64,000 nt of DNA from Pasteurella sp049941595 (lineage in GTDB: Bacteria; Pseudomonadota; Gammaproteobacteria; Enterobacterales; Pasteurellaceae): the NCBI GenBank assembly GCA_049941595.1, contig JBNFNA010000003.1, forward strand, positions 62,001 to 126,000. Reading direction: 5' to 3'. Each line of letters starts with the position of its first letter. Position 1 is the stretch's first letter. The notes below the pieces were generated by a model. The model saw only the letters and a list, made by a program, of their open reading frames with translations, had not been told where the DNA came from and did not search any database. This document shows positions 18,535-28,224 of the stretch, one piece after another. A program made the translations under genes and the position numbers.

Positions 18535-20268
18535 TTAGAATGTTGGTTTCTTAATTGAAGAACGACCAACTTCTTCCTCGAAACTTAAGATTTGTTTAAA
18601 TGCATCAAGTAAAGCTTCTTTACTATCTGGCTCATAATAATTATTGTCACCTACACATTTTTTCCAAGCTTCTTTTTGAGCTGCTGGAGGTGTAAAACCA
18701 AATGCAGCAAAAGCGATTTTAGTTGGTAATTGATCATATTTAGGGTCTTGTAAAGTATCGACTTGTTTACGAATACGCTCACACATACCTGCATTAATTA
18801 ATTTCACTAAAGCATCACCAGAAGGTTGGTTATCCTCCCCATCTGATAACACCATTAAAACACGCTGAGTATTAGTTCCTAATTTATCTGGAGATGCTTC
18901 TGGGTCATCATTTTTCTTCATTAATAAATTTGCCCCAATTAATACACCAGAGGATGCCGCTGTACCACCTTTAGGCTGAATAGCATTTAGAGCACGAGAA
19001 ATATTAGGATCTTTTTTGTCAAACCACGCTTGAGTCGTCTTTTTATTATCATTTCCACCCAAGCATAAACCTCCACTAGGTACTCTTAGATCATAATCTA
19101 GAATTGGTTTACCATTAAAATTATCAATTTGTGCAATTGTTTTATTTACATCAAGCATATCAGTAAATATTAATTGAGTACTTATCAAAGCGGTATGCTT
19201 CAATGCTAAACGAAACGCATTATGAGGATTTCCAGATACTTTACATATATCAATAGTAAACGAATTCCCTCCTGAAACTCCAGCCCTTTTTTTCTCACAG
19301 GTTGCTTTGTTTTTGGGCCCCGTCACTGATAATTTGGAAATATCATTCCATTCGACTCTAAATTCTTGATTATCTTTTTTCAAATAATAAGGCATCACAC
19401 ATTGTGATGTTTCATTTTCTTGTCTAGCCCCACCTGCAAATGTCACAAATCCCATACGATTATACGGGCTAGCGCTTTTAGAAGGATCTGTAGGGAATAA
19501 AGTATCTTGAATTTCTTTCACTACCGATCTCAAAATAAAGATTTTCGTTTTATCTTTGGGTTCTGTCACAGAATCTTGACCTATAACCCATTCCATCGAA
19601 CCAGAAAAGTCCGACACTAGCATTAATTCTACCGGAATAACCAAACCTTTTTCTTTAACCGCATAAGATGTACCTGAATTAATTGATAAACGGCCATCTT
19701 TAGTTACCTGTGTCTTAACTAACTCAGCACTTAACGGAATCCAAAATTCACGATTAATATTCCCATTAACATAACAAGTTACTGGTCGGCGCTGAGAATA
19801 TTGATTCTTAGGGTTCTTTAATTCAACCTCATAACAATCATAATGAAATGGTGCGTCAATTGTTACAGGTAAATTTTTATCTTTTGCTACTTTATCTTCA
19901 GAACGTAAATACATTTTTGCCAATCCTTGAATTAGCTCTTGATTACGTTTATCTTTTTTAGCATCTAATTCATTACCAGAAAATTTTTCTTTATCTTCCG
20001 GAGATATTTTTTGCCCTGTAACATCCTTGTGCATAGCATTTTTTCTATATGTATTATTTTCAGCAACTAATAACAACGCAGCTTGATCAGTGGCTTGAGC
20101 CAAACGGACCTTATCTAAAATAATACCCGTACCATCAACAGTAAATGCTATTAATACTAACAGAGGGAAACTGAGCAATGCAGTCATTACTGCATAAACA
20201 CCTTTTTCCTCTTGATAAAAGTCTTTAATTTTTTGAAAACAACGAGTTGACCAATAAAATTTCTTCAT
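18535..20268 (-). CDS. tadG: TadG: pilus assembly protein with von Willebrand A domain
   Basis: 577 residues. The N-terminal segment has a TadE-like hydrophobic helix after GVYAVMTALLSFPLLVLIAF, then an extracytoplasmic region. A von Willebrand A domain has the MIDAS motif DFSGS (Asp220-Ser224) and a later LSDGEDN metal loop. TadG is the largest minor component of the Flp pilus system and is needed for wild-type adherence in Aggregatibacter. ATG 20268 (RBS GGGGGA) is chosen over an in-frame TTG at 20298. It is the last gene of the 14-gene tad locus. Confidence 0.9.
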   Translation of the reverse strand: MKKFYWSTRCFQKIKDFYQEEKGVYAVMTALLSFPLLVLIAFTVDGTGIILDKVRLAQATDQAALLLVAENNTYRKNAMHKDVTGQKISPEDKEKFSGNELDAKKDKRNQELIQGLAKMYLRSEDKVAKDKNLPVTIDAPFHYDCYEVELKNPKNQYSQRRPVTCYVNGNINREFWIPLSAELVKTQVTKDGRLSINSGTSYAVKEKGLVIPVELMLVSDFSGSMEWVIGQDSVTEPKDKTKIFILRSVVKEIQDTLFPTDPSKSASPYNRMGFVTFAGGARQENETSQCVMPYYLKKDNQEFRVEWNDISKLSVTGPKNKATCEKKRAGVSGGNSFTIDICKVSGNPHNAFRLALKHTALISTQLIFTDMLDVNKTIAQIDNFNGKPILDYDLRVPSGGLCLGGNDNKKTTQAWFDKKDPNISRALNAIQPKGGTAASSGVLIGANLLMKKNDDPEASPDKLGTNTQRVLMVLSDGEDNQPSGDALVKLINAGMCERIRKQVDTLQDPKYDQLPTKIAFAAFGFTPPAAQKEAWKKCVGDNNYYEPDSKEALLDAFKQILSFEEEVGRSSIKKPTF

Positions 20269-20287
20269 AAAGATTCCCCCAAGATAA

Positions 20288-20854
20288 TTATCTTGCAACA
20301 GACATTGAGGAAGAACGTAACCACCCTAATGAGTGAGACGATTTATCCAATAAAATTGCTTTAAAGAAACTATGTGTTTCTACACATAATGTAACTTGAT
20401 AAAGTGGAATTTTCCTTTCGTTATTAATTTCCGATTTTGGTGATAAATAAGAAACACTCTCCAATTTTCTATATGGTTTACAAGAGCTATCAGGAGAATT
20501 TGGTAAAGTGATTTTTTCATTTTCGGACCAATACTCTAAAACTATTTTCAATGGCTTAGTACTATCTTTATCACCATATACTAATTGCTTAGCCAATTGT
20601 TCATATTGACGATAATCCTCATCAGTAATTGTATAATTACGCTCATACAACTGAGTTCGCTCACGTAATACGTTAACTAACGAGTAAGATGTATTATCTA
20701 ATTTTCCCGTTGTTGAACGTAAAATCACTAAATCAGCTAAAAAAGCAAAAATAAAAGTTAAAAGCATTAGCATAAATACAAACTCAATTGTCACTGAGCC
20801 TGATTTATTTTTATAAAACCTAATGATGTTAGAACGAAAATTTTGAACGCTCAT
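20288..20854 (-). CDS. tadF: TadF pseudopilin
   Basis: 188 residues. Type IVb minor pilin with the prepilin cleavage site after Gly19 (KSG-SVTIEF, glutamate at mature +5) and a hydrophobic helix. The start lies inside the end of tadE (26-bp overlap), so translation is probably coupled. In Aggregatibacter, TadV processes TadE and TadF like the major pilin. Confidence 0.9.
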   Translation of the reverse strand: MSVQNFRSNIIRFYKNKSGSVTIEFVFMLMLLTFIFAFLADLVILRSTTGKLDNTSYSLVNVLRERTQLYERNYTITDEDYRQYEQLAKQLVYGDKDSTKPLKIVLEYWSENEKITLPNSPDSSCKPYRKLESVSYLSPKSEINNERKIPLYQVTLCVETHSFFKAILLDKSSHSLGWLRSSSMSVAR

Positions 20855-21386
20855 ATTCTTGTACCACTACAAATTCACGGTTAAGGATTGCTTGAGACCA
20901 AGTTTCTGGAATAAAAGGTAAAGGAACAGCAAACTTATAGTCATATGTCAACGTATAATGTGCTAAAGTTGCATTTTGGCCATCTATTGGGGATATTATA
21001 TTCCCATTACTGTCTTTCTTAGGTTCTCTATATTGGCCACTTAATAATGCTTGAACACATTTTTTCTCATCGGGACAATTAACATATTTAACTCCAACCT
21101 TAAACCCATTTTTCTCGAGCTGAGCTAAATATCCCATAGTTGAATTATCTTGCAACTTCTTTTGTTCGCCCAATGCTTTCTTAAATATGTCTTCATAATT
21201 ATGATTCGGGCTATTATCATTTTTAGCAATGCGTACACTTTCTGCAATGGCAAGATCCCAATAAGTAGTAGAAATAGCTAAACGACAAAATTCAAAAATT
21301 AACATCACGACAAAAAAGTAAATAGCAACTGTTAATCCAAATTCAACAGTTGATACCCCTTTATTATTTGATATAAAACGTTTCAT
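20829..21386 (-). CDS. tadE: TadE pseudopilin
   Basis: 185 residues. Short basic leader cut after Gly10 (NNKG-VSTVEFGL, glutamate at +5), then a hydrophobic helix and a periplasmic domain with a cysteine pair (NCPDEKKC). Substrate of the prepilin peptidase TadV. Overlaps tadF. Confidence 0.9.
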   Translation of the reverse strand: MKRFISNNKGVSTVEFGLTVAIYFFVVMLIFEFCRLAISTTYWDLAIAESVRIAKNDNSPNHNYEDIFKKALGEQKKLQDNSTMGYLAQLEKNGFKVGVKYVNCPDEKKCVQALLSGQYREPKKDSNGNIISPIDGQNATLAHYTLTYDYKFAVPLPFIPETWSQAILNREFVVVQEYERSKFSF

Positions 21387-21398
21387 ATCAAAACCTTC

Positions 21399-22175
21399 TT
21401 ATTTACGAACCGCACTTGATGCTCGCTCAATTTTTTTCAGCGCATTAATTAAATCATCAGGAGATGAGTTTAAGCGTTCTTTAACAATGATATCTTTTGC
21501 ATAATCAAGATCATTACTTTTAACTAATGCAAATACTAAGTTGTGAACTAAACGAGGCTCTTTTATACCATTTAGATATTGTGGTAATAATAGTTGAACA
21601 GCATTGCGGTAATCACCATTAATTATATAGACCATTCCTAAATTATTCACAGCCACTACATCATTAATGAAGAACGCTCTCGCTTTATTGATATCAGCTT
21701 CTGCATTTTGCAAGTTACCCAATTGCGCATATGCAATACCACGTAAGTTATAGATTTCACCATTTTTTGGAGATTTATCCAAAATAGCACTTGCAACAGA
21801 AACAGCCTCTTTATATTTACCAAGTTGAATTAAGTTTTTTACTTCCAGAATTCGAGCAAATTCATTAACTTGGGCATTACCCACTAATAGCGGCTCTAAG
21901 TATAATAAAGAAGAAGCACTATCTCCTTTCGCATAATAAGCCTCGGCTAGTTTATAGCGGATCATTGCATCTTCTCGGTTCTTTAATACATCACGATACA
22001 AAGAGATTAATGCACTATAATTTCTTGTACTCTCATACAAACTTTCTTTTGCACTAATTGATGCGTCAGAGATTTCTTGTTTATTTTTGTTATTTAGTAG
22101 CGACAAGCTAGAACAAGCAGAAACACTAATTGCTAAACCACATAGCAAAACATTTTTTGTTACTTTAGAAAACAT
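21399..22175 (-). CDS. tadD: TadD TPR lipoprotein
   Basis: 258 residues. Lipobox SVSAC gives lipidated Cys21. Several TPR units follow (ALISLYRDVLKNREDAMIRY, NGEIYNLRGIAYAQLGNLQNA). TadD is thought to act as the pilotin that helps the secretin RcpA assemble in the outer membrane. The start overlaps the tadC end by 11 bp. The only perfect uptake signal in the tad locus (21409-21417) is in its last codons. Confidence 0.9.
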   Translation of the reverse strand: MFSKVTKNVLLCGLAISVSACSSLSLLNNKNKQEISDASISAKESLYESTRNYSALISLYRDVLKNREDAMIRYKLAEAYYAKGDSASSLLYLEPLLVGNAQVNEFARILEVKNLIQLGKYKEAVSVASAILDKSPKNGEIYNLRGIAYAQLGNLQNAEADINKARAFFINDVVAVNNLGMVYIINGDYRNAVQLLLPQYLNGIKEPRLVHNLVFALVKSNDLDYAKDIIVKERLNSSPDDLINALKKIERASSAVRK

Positions 22176-23022
22176 TTGGAAATACCCTCATTATACCTGG
22201 AGCTAAAATTAAAATAATAATTGGGAACATAATAAATAAAATCAAAGGAATACTCATTTTAGCCGCTAATGTTCCTAATTTTTCTTCAATAGTAAGTAAT
22301 TGTAATTCTCTAATGTCGGCAGACAATTGAATTAAGTGACCATATATTGAAGATCCAAAATTTAAACTTTGTTGCAAAACTGAACAAAACATTCTTACTT
22401 CAGTTGTCGGCAATGATATAGATAAATCTTGCAATGCCGAAGATAAGCCTGTAATTTCTGATTTACGAATAATCCTTAACATTACGTAAGTAAGATCTGG
22501 ATTCAATTTTTTAAAATCGATCGCAACTTGTTTTAAAGCAGCATCAATACTGATACCTGTCTGAACATTTACCGCAACTAAATCAATAAACCCAGGTAAA
22601 TCGACCATAATTTTCTTGATCTTACTTTTTAAAATCGAATTAGTTAAAATCCCAGGGATTATGATTGTTAACACAAGTATTAAAGCTGATGCAGTTAACC
22701 AGTCAGCTGAACCTTGCGAAAGAGAATACAGATAATACAGTCCAGCCAATGCAAGCATGATCAACAGTTTCACCTTGATATTCTTATCAACAATACCTAA
22801 AAATTTTAAAATAGGGTTGTTATTGATTAATAATAATTCAAGTTCTACTTGTTGTTTACTTTTGCCCTTTTGGACTTCATTATTACTTTTATCTTTCGGT
22901 CTTTCTCCTATGAGAACCTCTCTCCCTCTCTCTAATTTCTTTTTATGAGAAAATGCTAAGAAGAGAACAACAAACCCAAAAATAATCAATAATAAATAGA
23001 TTAGAAATATCTTTAATGTCAT
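22165..23022 (-). CDS. tadC: TadC inner-membrane platform protein (GspF domain)
   Basis: 285 residues. GspF/T2SF-type protein with an N-terminal membrane segment (IFLIYLLLIIFGFVVLFLAF), two mid-protein segments and a C-terminal pair. Pairs with TadB to form the platform that couples TadA to pilus extrusion. ATG 23022 overlaps the tadB stop (ATGA) with RBS AGGAAG; an in-frame TTG at 23046 is rejected. Confidence 0.9.
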   Translation of the reverse strand: MTLKIFLIYLLLIIFGFVVLFLAFSHKKKLERGREVLIGERPKDKSNNEVQKGKSKQQVELELLLINNNPILKFLGIVDKNIKVKLLIMLALAGLYYLYSLSQGSADWLTASALILVLTIIIPGILTNSILKSKIKKIMVDLPGFIDLVAVNVQTGISIDAALKQVAIDFKKLNPDLTYVMLRIIRKSEITGLSSALQDLSISLPTTEVRMFCSVLQQSLNFGSSIYGHLIQLSADIRELQLLTIEEKLGTLAAKMSIPLILFIMFPIIILILAPGIMRVFPNVF

Positions 23023-23903
23023 GTTGACTTCCTCATCAACCACCAAATAATCAGCATTCCGATTAATTCACTACCGAAGACATAATATAAAACATAGCGA
23101 CCAGAAGGATCATTAATCAAAAAGTCAAAATTATCTGGCATAGTAAATTGCATAAATAAGAAGAAGCCTATTGGAAAAGATGCAACTATCATCGCAGACA
23201 TTCTAGCCTCTGATGTCATTGCTCTCTTTTTTTGCTCCATTTTTTTAGCATCAGCAATAATACGACCTAAGCGAGAAATGACTTCTCTAATTTGTCCACC
23301 TTTGGATAAATTAGTACGAATAATCGTAATAAAGAAATAAAATTCTTTATAAGGATAACGACTATAACTATCTTCAAATACTGTCACAGGATCTTCACCA
23401 ATCGCTAATCTTTTATGAATGCTTTTGAATTCATCACCTAACTGTCCTGTAAGATCTTTCCCACAGCGCTCTAACGCTTGCAATAAACCTGCACCAGAAC
23501 TAGCTGCCGCAGTTAAAATTTGAATCACTTCTGGGAACATTGCATTGAACATCTTATGGTTTCTACGCTCACCAAACTTCCAAACTAGTAGGATAAATAG
23601 AACCAAGAAGATTAAAATAAATTGCGATCTATCTAAACGGATATAGAAAACATTAATATAGAATAATGCTAAAAATACAAGAAAACTAAGAATAATATTA
23701 CGCAATAATTTTTTCTTATCACCAGCAACAAAATAATATTGCCATAAAATTGCTTTTTTCTTTATAGAATCAAGAATAGATGTGTTGCTTTTAAATGAAA
23801 GAGAATATTCATTAATTTTCTTTCTCGTTCTAAACCAGCCTCTTGAAGTATATATTAGGAGACCGACCCCAAAAAGCAGGATAAAATAATACATAAAGTT
23901 CAT
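23019..23903 (-). CDS. tadB: TadB inner-membrane platform protein (GspF domain)
   Basis: 294 residues. T2SF-domain membrane protein, paralogue of TadC. Segments include YFILLFGVGLLIYTS at the N-terminus and the family pattern GAGLLQALERCG...GEDPVTVFEDSYSRYP. It begins immediately after the tadA stop and overlaps tadC by 4 bp. Confidence 0.9.
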   Translation of the reverse strand: MNFMYYFILLFGVGLLIYTSRGWFRTRKKINEYSLSFKSNTSILDSIKKKAILWQYYFVAGDKKKLLRNIILSFLVFLALFYINVFYIRLDRSQFILIFLVLFILLVWKFGERRNHKMFNAMFPEVIQILTAAASSGAGLLQALERCGKDLTGQLGDEFKSIHKRLAIGEDPVTVFEDSYSRYPYKEFYFFITIIRTNLSKGGQIREVISRLGRIIADAKKMEQKKRAMTSEARMSAMIVASFPIGFFLFMQFTMPDNFDFLINDPSGRYVLYYVFGSELIGMLIIWWLMRKST

Positions 23904-25181
23904 TTAACTGCCCTCAAAAATACTTTGTAGTTCTGCGCTCAGATTAAAGACTTGTGCATTTTGATATACCACTGAACGAGTCAACAAACCATGAGAAATA
24001 AACTCTCCCATAATTTTGCCATTGGCATCACGATCTTTGCTTGGTTGATATGTAAATATATCCTGCAACACGATTTGTCCATTTTCCATTCCCATTAACT
24101 CTGTGATGTTCATAATTTTTCTTGAACCATCATTTAAACGAGAAGCTTGAACAATAATATTTACCGCAGATGCAATATTACGACGGATAGCCTCTAATGG
24201 TAGGCTAGCATTTGACATCATCACCATACTCTCTAAACGAGCAGTTGCATCTCTAGGACTATTCGCGTGCAATGTAGACATTGAACCATCATGACCAGTA
24301 TTCATTGCCTGTAACATTTGGAAAGCTTCGGCACCACGACACTCACCAACAATGATACGTTCTGGTCGCATACGTAACGCATTGATTACAAGATCTTGCA
24401 TCGTCACTTCACCGGTATGCTCAACACCAGCCAAACGAGTCTCTAAGCGAACAACGTGAGGCTGCTCTAAACGTAATTCAGCGGTATCTTCAAGAGTAAC
24501 CACACGTTCTTGATGAGAAATGTAATTTGATAAGGCATTTAATAATGTCGTTTTACCAGAACCCGTACCACCAGATACAATAATATTTACCCGAGAACGT
24601 GCAGCAATAATGAGGAAATTCGCCATTTCTCTCGTCATAGAACCAAAATTAACCAGTTCTTGTAGCGATTTTTTAGATTTGCTGAATTTACGAATGGACA
24701 TTGATGTCCCATCTAAAGCAATCGGTGCAATAACTACGTTTAAACGGCTTCCATCAGGCAAACGGGAGTCCACTAGCGGGCTCCCATCATCAATACGACG
24801 CCCAACTTTTGCCACCAGTCTTCGTGCTATATCAGTTAGTTGCTCATTGTTAACAAAAGTTCTATTGGTTTTTTCAAGAATACCTGCACGCTCAACCCAG
24901 ATATTATCCGGCCCATTGACTAGAATATCGTTAACTGTTTCATCTTCCATTAACTCTCGTATTGGACCATAGCCTTCTATTTCATCAGCAATCATCTCTG
25001 CCATAACTAAAGCATCTGCGGATGTAATATAAACGCCATTGGTCCCAGCGATACGATATACTAATTGAGTTAATTCATCGACTAGCTTTTCTCGATCACT
25101 TTGCAATTGATCGATTTTTTCGATATCTAAATTACTCAGTAACTCATTCCTAAAAAATATTTGCTGATCTTTTGTTAGCAT
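23904..25181 (-). CDS. tadA: TadA secretion ATPase (VirB11/CpaF family)
   Basis: 425 residues. Hexameric cytoplasmic ATPase that powers Flp pilus assembly. The N-terminal domain contains DILVNGPDNIWVERAG. The Walker A motif GGTGSGKTT is at residues 204-212, followed by the Asp box VTLEDTAELRL, Walker B RPERIIVGECRG and the His box MLQAMNTGHDGSMSTLHAN. All catalytic elements look intact. Confidence 0.95.
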   Translation of the reverse strand: MLTKDQQIFFRNELLSNLDIEKIDQLQSDREKLVDELTQLVYRIAGTNGVYITSADALVMAEMIADEIEGYGPIRELMEDETVNDILVNGPDNIWVERAGILEKTNRTFVNNEQLTDIARRLVAKVGRRIDDGSPLVDSRLPDGSRLNVVIAPIALDGTSMSIRKFSKSKKSLQELVNFGSMTREMANFLIIAARSRVNIIVSGGTGSGKTTLLNALSNYISHQERVVTLEDTAELRLEQPHVVRLETRLAGVEHTGEVTMQDLVINALRMRPERIIVGECRGAEAFQMLQAMNTGHDGSMSTLHANSPRDATARLESMVMMSNASLPLEAIRRNIASAVNIIVQASRLNDGSRKIMNITELMGMENGQIVLQDIFTYQPSKDRDANGKIMGEFISHGLLTRSVVYQNAQVFNLSAELQSIFEGS

Positions 25182-25195
25182 TTTTTAATCTTCAT

Positions 25196-26317
25196 TTAAT
25201 TATTCATTAATGCTCGATACAGAGATGAGAAAAATCCCTGTTTCTCTTTCGATTTACTTTTACGAGAAACTGCACCAATCACTTTCATAACCAGAGATTC
25301 AATTTCTTTTTTACCATTACGGCCTAAATTGATTCCCAACACATTTTTAGCTGTTGTTGACTTCAAAAATGGAATCACCGCATCAACTGGGCATTTTAAT
25401 AGTGTTTCAATATCATTTTTAGCCATTAATTTTGATGTTTCTAATCTAGAGTCAGAAATACATACAAACGTACGAATTGGCTTACCAGCTGTGCTACGAA
25501 TACGTTCGCATTCATCTAAAAATTGCTTAGCTACCCTTAGAGAATCAATCCGTCTTTCAACAACTAATACAAAACTATTACAATATTCAAAGAATTTAGA
25601 AAAATCATCTTTCTTCACATTGAATACTGGTTGATCATAAATCACAAAGTTGTATTTTTCTAACGTTGAAAGTGGTAAACGGTTAGGCGTGCCATTAAAT
25701 AAATCTAAATTAGCACTATATTCAACCACATCACCTTGTAATTTCTTATCGAACAATAAGTCTAAGTTTTGAGATCCATTTGTCCCTTGAGCTAGTAATA
25801 CAGGCACTTTTTTACTTAAAGCGATCTGATTTGCGACATAAGAACTAATCATACTAGCACCAATTCCACCTTTACAGCTCAAAACAGCCACTTTTACGGT
25901 ATGGCGAACTAATGGAATATTAACCCCAGCAATAATTTTCTCAGCCATCTGATTTAACTGAGAATCAGCGTGGAAATAGAGAATACCTTCCTCTAATAAT
26001 TTTTGTGATAAAGAGATTGAGTCACTATCACCAACAATACAACACCAAACTTGTTGAGGCACAACGCTATATACTAATTCAGAAATACTCTTAATATCAG
26101 TTTCATTAGTAATATCAATAATAACGCCTAGTGTTTCTTCTGCAGAAAAAGTAATATTTTGCTCAACTAAAAAATCACTTTTAACAATTTCAATATTCTC
26201 TAAGCCACGCGTACGTAGAATTTGAGCTACCTGGGTTTGAATCTCTTCACGATTTGATACAATCATTATCGTGCGAGCACTATCTATCGCAACGGTTTCC
26301 TTATCAAGCAATAACAT
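25196..26317 (-). CDS. tadZ: TadZ polar-localisation protein (ParA/MinD-like)
   Basis: 373 residues. The N-terminal receiver-like domain (about residues 15-130) is followed by a ParA/MinD-like domain. The deviant Walker A reads KGGIGAS (149-155), with alanine where the catalytic lysine normally sits. TadZ marks the pole and recruits the Tad machine. Atypical Walker motifs have been described in this family, so the change need not mean loss of function. RBS AAAGG. Confidence 0.88.
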   Translation of the reverse strand: MLLLDKETVAIDSARTIMIVSNREEIQTQVAQILRTRGLENIEIVKSDFLVEQNITFSAEETLGVIIDITNETDIKSISELVYSVVPQQVWCCIVGDSDSISLSQKLLEEGILYFHADSQLNQMAEKIIAGVNIPLVRHTVKVAVLSCKGGIGASMISSYVANQIALSKKVPVLLAQGTNGSQNLDLLFDKKLQGDVVEYSANLDLFNGTPNRLPLSTLEKYNFVIYDQPVFNVKKDDFSKFFEYCNSFVLVVERRIDSLRVAKQFLDECERIRSTAGKPIRTFVCISDSRLETSKLMAKNDIETLLKCPVDAVIPFLKSTTAKNVLGINLGRNGKKEIESLVMKVIGAVSRKSKSKEKQGFFSSLYRALMNN

Positions 26318-26332
26318 ATACTAAACCTTTCA

Positions 26333-26830
26333 TTAATATTTTAATTGGATACGATGATTATTTTTACTTGCACAAGGGTTATATCCATCCCAACTCATCA
26401 TATCTTCAGCCGTAGTTACGCGGCAATTTGTCTTTTTAGCACCAATTCGTCCGATTTCAACGAATAAAGGATAAACCGCATTCTTATCCTGACGCTCAAA
26501 AATAATACGTTTACTATCAATGCCTCTTTTTACTAAAAAATCACGAATTTTTACCGCTCTTTTTTTTGCTGTTTTATCTTTCCAAATAAAGTTAACGTGC
26601 TTACTTTTATCACTACCTAAATCACGAATAACTGAGTGCATTAAATTATGATAGGTTACATCTGAATAATCAGACAAAACATAACGATTCACAATATAAG
26701 TTTTATTATATTGTTTACTCTGCGTTGGTGCTGCTATTTTCGTATTATTAGATAATTCGTTTAAAGAAGCATTCACATTGTTTGAAATGCAAAATACGCC
26801 TAGAAATAAGGATAAAATTAATTTTTTCAT
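26333..26830 (-). CDS. rcpB: RcpB outer-membrane-associated Tad protein
   Basis: 165 residues. A signal peptide ends near NNVNA, followed by a small periplasmic protein with an OmpA-like feel (AVKIRDFLVKRGIDSKRIIF) and two cysteines near the C-terminus. Assigned by position between rcpA and tadZ and by overall length; in Aggregatibacter RcpB is outer-membrane associated and required for the secretin complex. The ATG overlaps the rcpA stop (ATGA). Confidence 0.8.
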   Translation of the reverse strand: MKKLILSLFLGVFCISNNVNASLNELSNNTKIAAPTQSKQYNKTYIVNRYVLSDYSDVTYHNLMHSVIRDLGSDKSKHVNFIWKDKTAKKRAVKIRDFLVKRGIDSKRIIFERQDKNAVYPLFVEIGRIGAKKTNCRVTTAEDMMSWDGYNPCASKNNHRIQLKY

Positions 26831-28224
26831 TGAATAAACCCTCCATTTTTCAAGAAATTAGAGGTAAGCGTTTTATGATATACATTCTTAAATGGTGTTA
26901 CATTAAAGAAACGTTCCATTGTTCCAGTTCTCTCAAATGTTGGATATACAATTTCGTCTTCTTGAACAGGTTTTACTGTATTAACAGTCGCTACAATAAC
27001 TAACTCACGATCTTCGCGATCTGTTTTTGCATTACGGAAAAATGCGCCTAAAATTGGAATATCACCCAGTACTGGTACTTTATTGACTCCCTCTAGATCA
27101 CTAGAATTAAATAATCCACCGATAATAAAGCTTTCACCATCTGCAACTTCAAATACTGATTTTGAGCGACGAGTATTAAAGAACGGAATTTCACCAATAC
27201 TTTCAAAAGAATAATTACCTGCAATAGTGCTTACTCGTTGATCCAAGGCTAAACGGATACGATTATTTTTCTGTAATTTAGCACCTACTGCTAATCTAAT
27301 ACCAAAATCTTTATAAATAATTGATGGCGCGCCTTCTTTATCACGTTGAGCAAATGGAATCTCACCACCAACTAAAATATCAGCAGTTTCACCAGATAAC
27401 ATTGAAATATTTGGTTCTGCTAAAATACGGCCATTATTTTGATTATCTAATGCATTAATAAATGCAGAAACACCACTCGCATCGATTTTTAATAAGCCTT
27501 GAATACCATCAAACCCTGTTACTTTGCTCACTCCACCCAATAAATCAGGGGCACCACCAGCTAAGCGGCTCCAATTAATCCCAACTGCTTCAGATAACTT
27601 TTTATTCACTTCAACAACAGTCAATTTAACGTTAATCTGTGTAGTTTCATCAACATTCACATTATTAATGACACCATCAAACTGGTATTTATCTAAAAAT
27701 GGTAATGGTTCAGCGCCATTTTCACCATTGAATGCACTTTGAGTAACTTTCTTACCACTACCTAGTGCCTCTCCAACGATACGATGTACTTCATCACTTT
27801 CTTCTTGAGAGCGCGCCTTACCTTCAATAACGTATGCCTTACCTACTTTTTTTACAGAAAGATTTGTATTCGGAAATCTTGCTTTGATTTGCTGATTAGT
27901 ATCAGAGATTCCTGTAAATAATGAGTCAACATTGACCACATCATTAGTTAAGGTTTTACCATTTGCATCAAAAGCCGAAATCTCAGCACGACCTTGCTCC
28001 TTAGCATAGATGATAAAAGAATTATCATCTAAAATTTCATAATCAGCGACAGATGGAGAAGAAACAAAAATCGTATCAATTTTTTCTTTAGTCTGAATAA
28101 GTTGTGTGCCACCTTGTTCCAAATTAAAAGTTTTCGCGAACATTACACCTGGTGATAGCACTAACATTGCTCCCAATAAGCAAGCAACCTTTTTTGCTCT
28201 CGCTTTTTTATACTGTATAAACAT
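26827..28224 (-). CDS. rcpA: RcpA secretin (CpaC family)
   Basis: 465 residues. Outer-membrane channel of the Flp pilus system. Signal peptide ending near MFAKT, an N-terminal domain with DTIFVSSPSVADYEIL, a BON-like stretch, then the secretin core with LAEPNISMLSGETADILVGGEIPF, RVSTIAGNYSF, IPFFNTRRS and IIGGLF...VPVLGDIPILGAFFR. These are classic type II/III secretin signatures. The start is one base from the rcpC stop. Confidence 0.93.
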   Translation of the reverse strand: MFIQYKKARAKKVACLLGAMLVLSPGVMFAKTFNLEQGGTQLIQTKEKIDTIFVSSPSVADYEILDDNSFIIYAKEQGRAEISAFDANGKTLTNDVVNVDSLFTGISDTNQQIKARFPNTNLSVKKVGKAYVIEGKARSQEESDEVHRIVGEALGSGKKVTQSAFNGENGAEPLPFLDKYQFDGVINNVNVDETTQINVKLTVVEVNKKLSEAVGINWSRLAGGAPDLLGGVSKVTGFDGIQGLLKIDASGVSAFINALDNQNNGRILAEPNISMLSGETADILVGGEIPFAQRDKEGAPSIIYKDFGIRLAVGAKLQKNNRIRLALDQRVSTIAGNYSFESIGEIPFFNTRRSKSVFEVADGESFIIGGLFNSSDLEGVNKVPVLGDIPILGAFFRNAKTDREDRELVIVATVNTVKPVQEDEIVYPTFERTGTMERFFNVTPFKNVYHKTLTSNFLKNGGFIQ

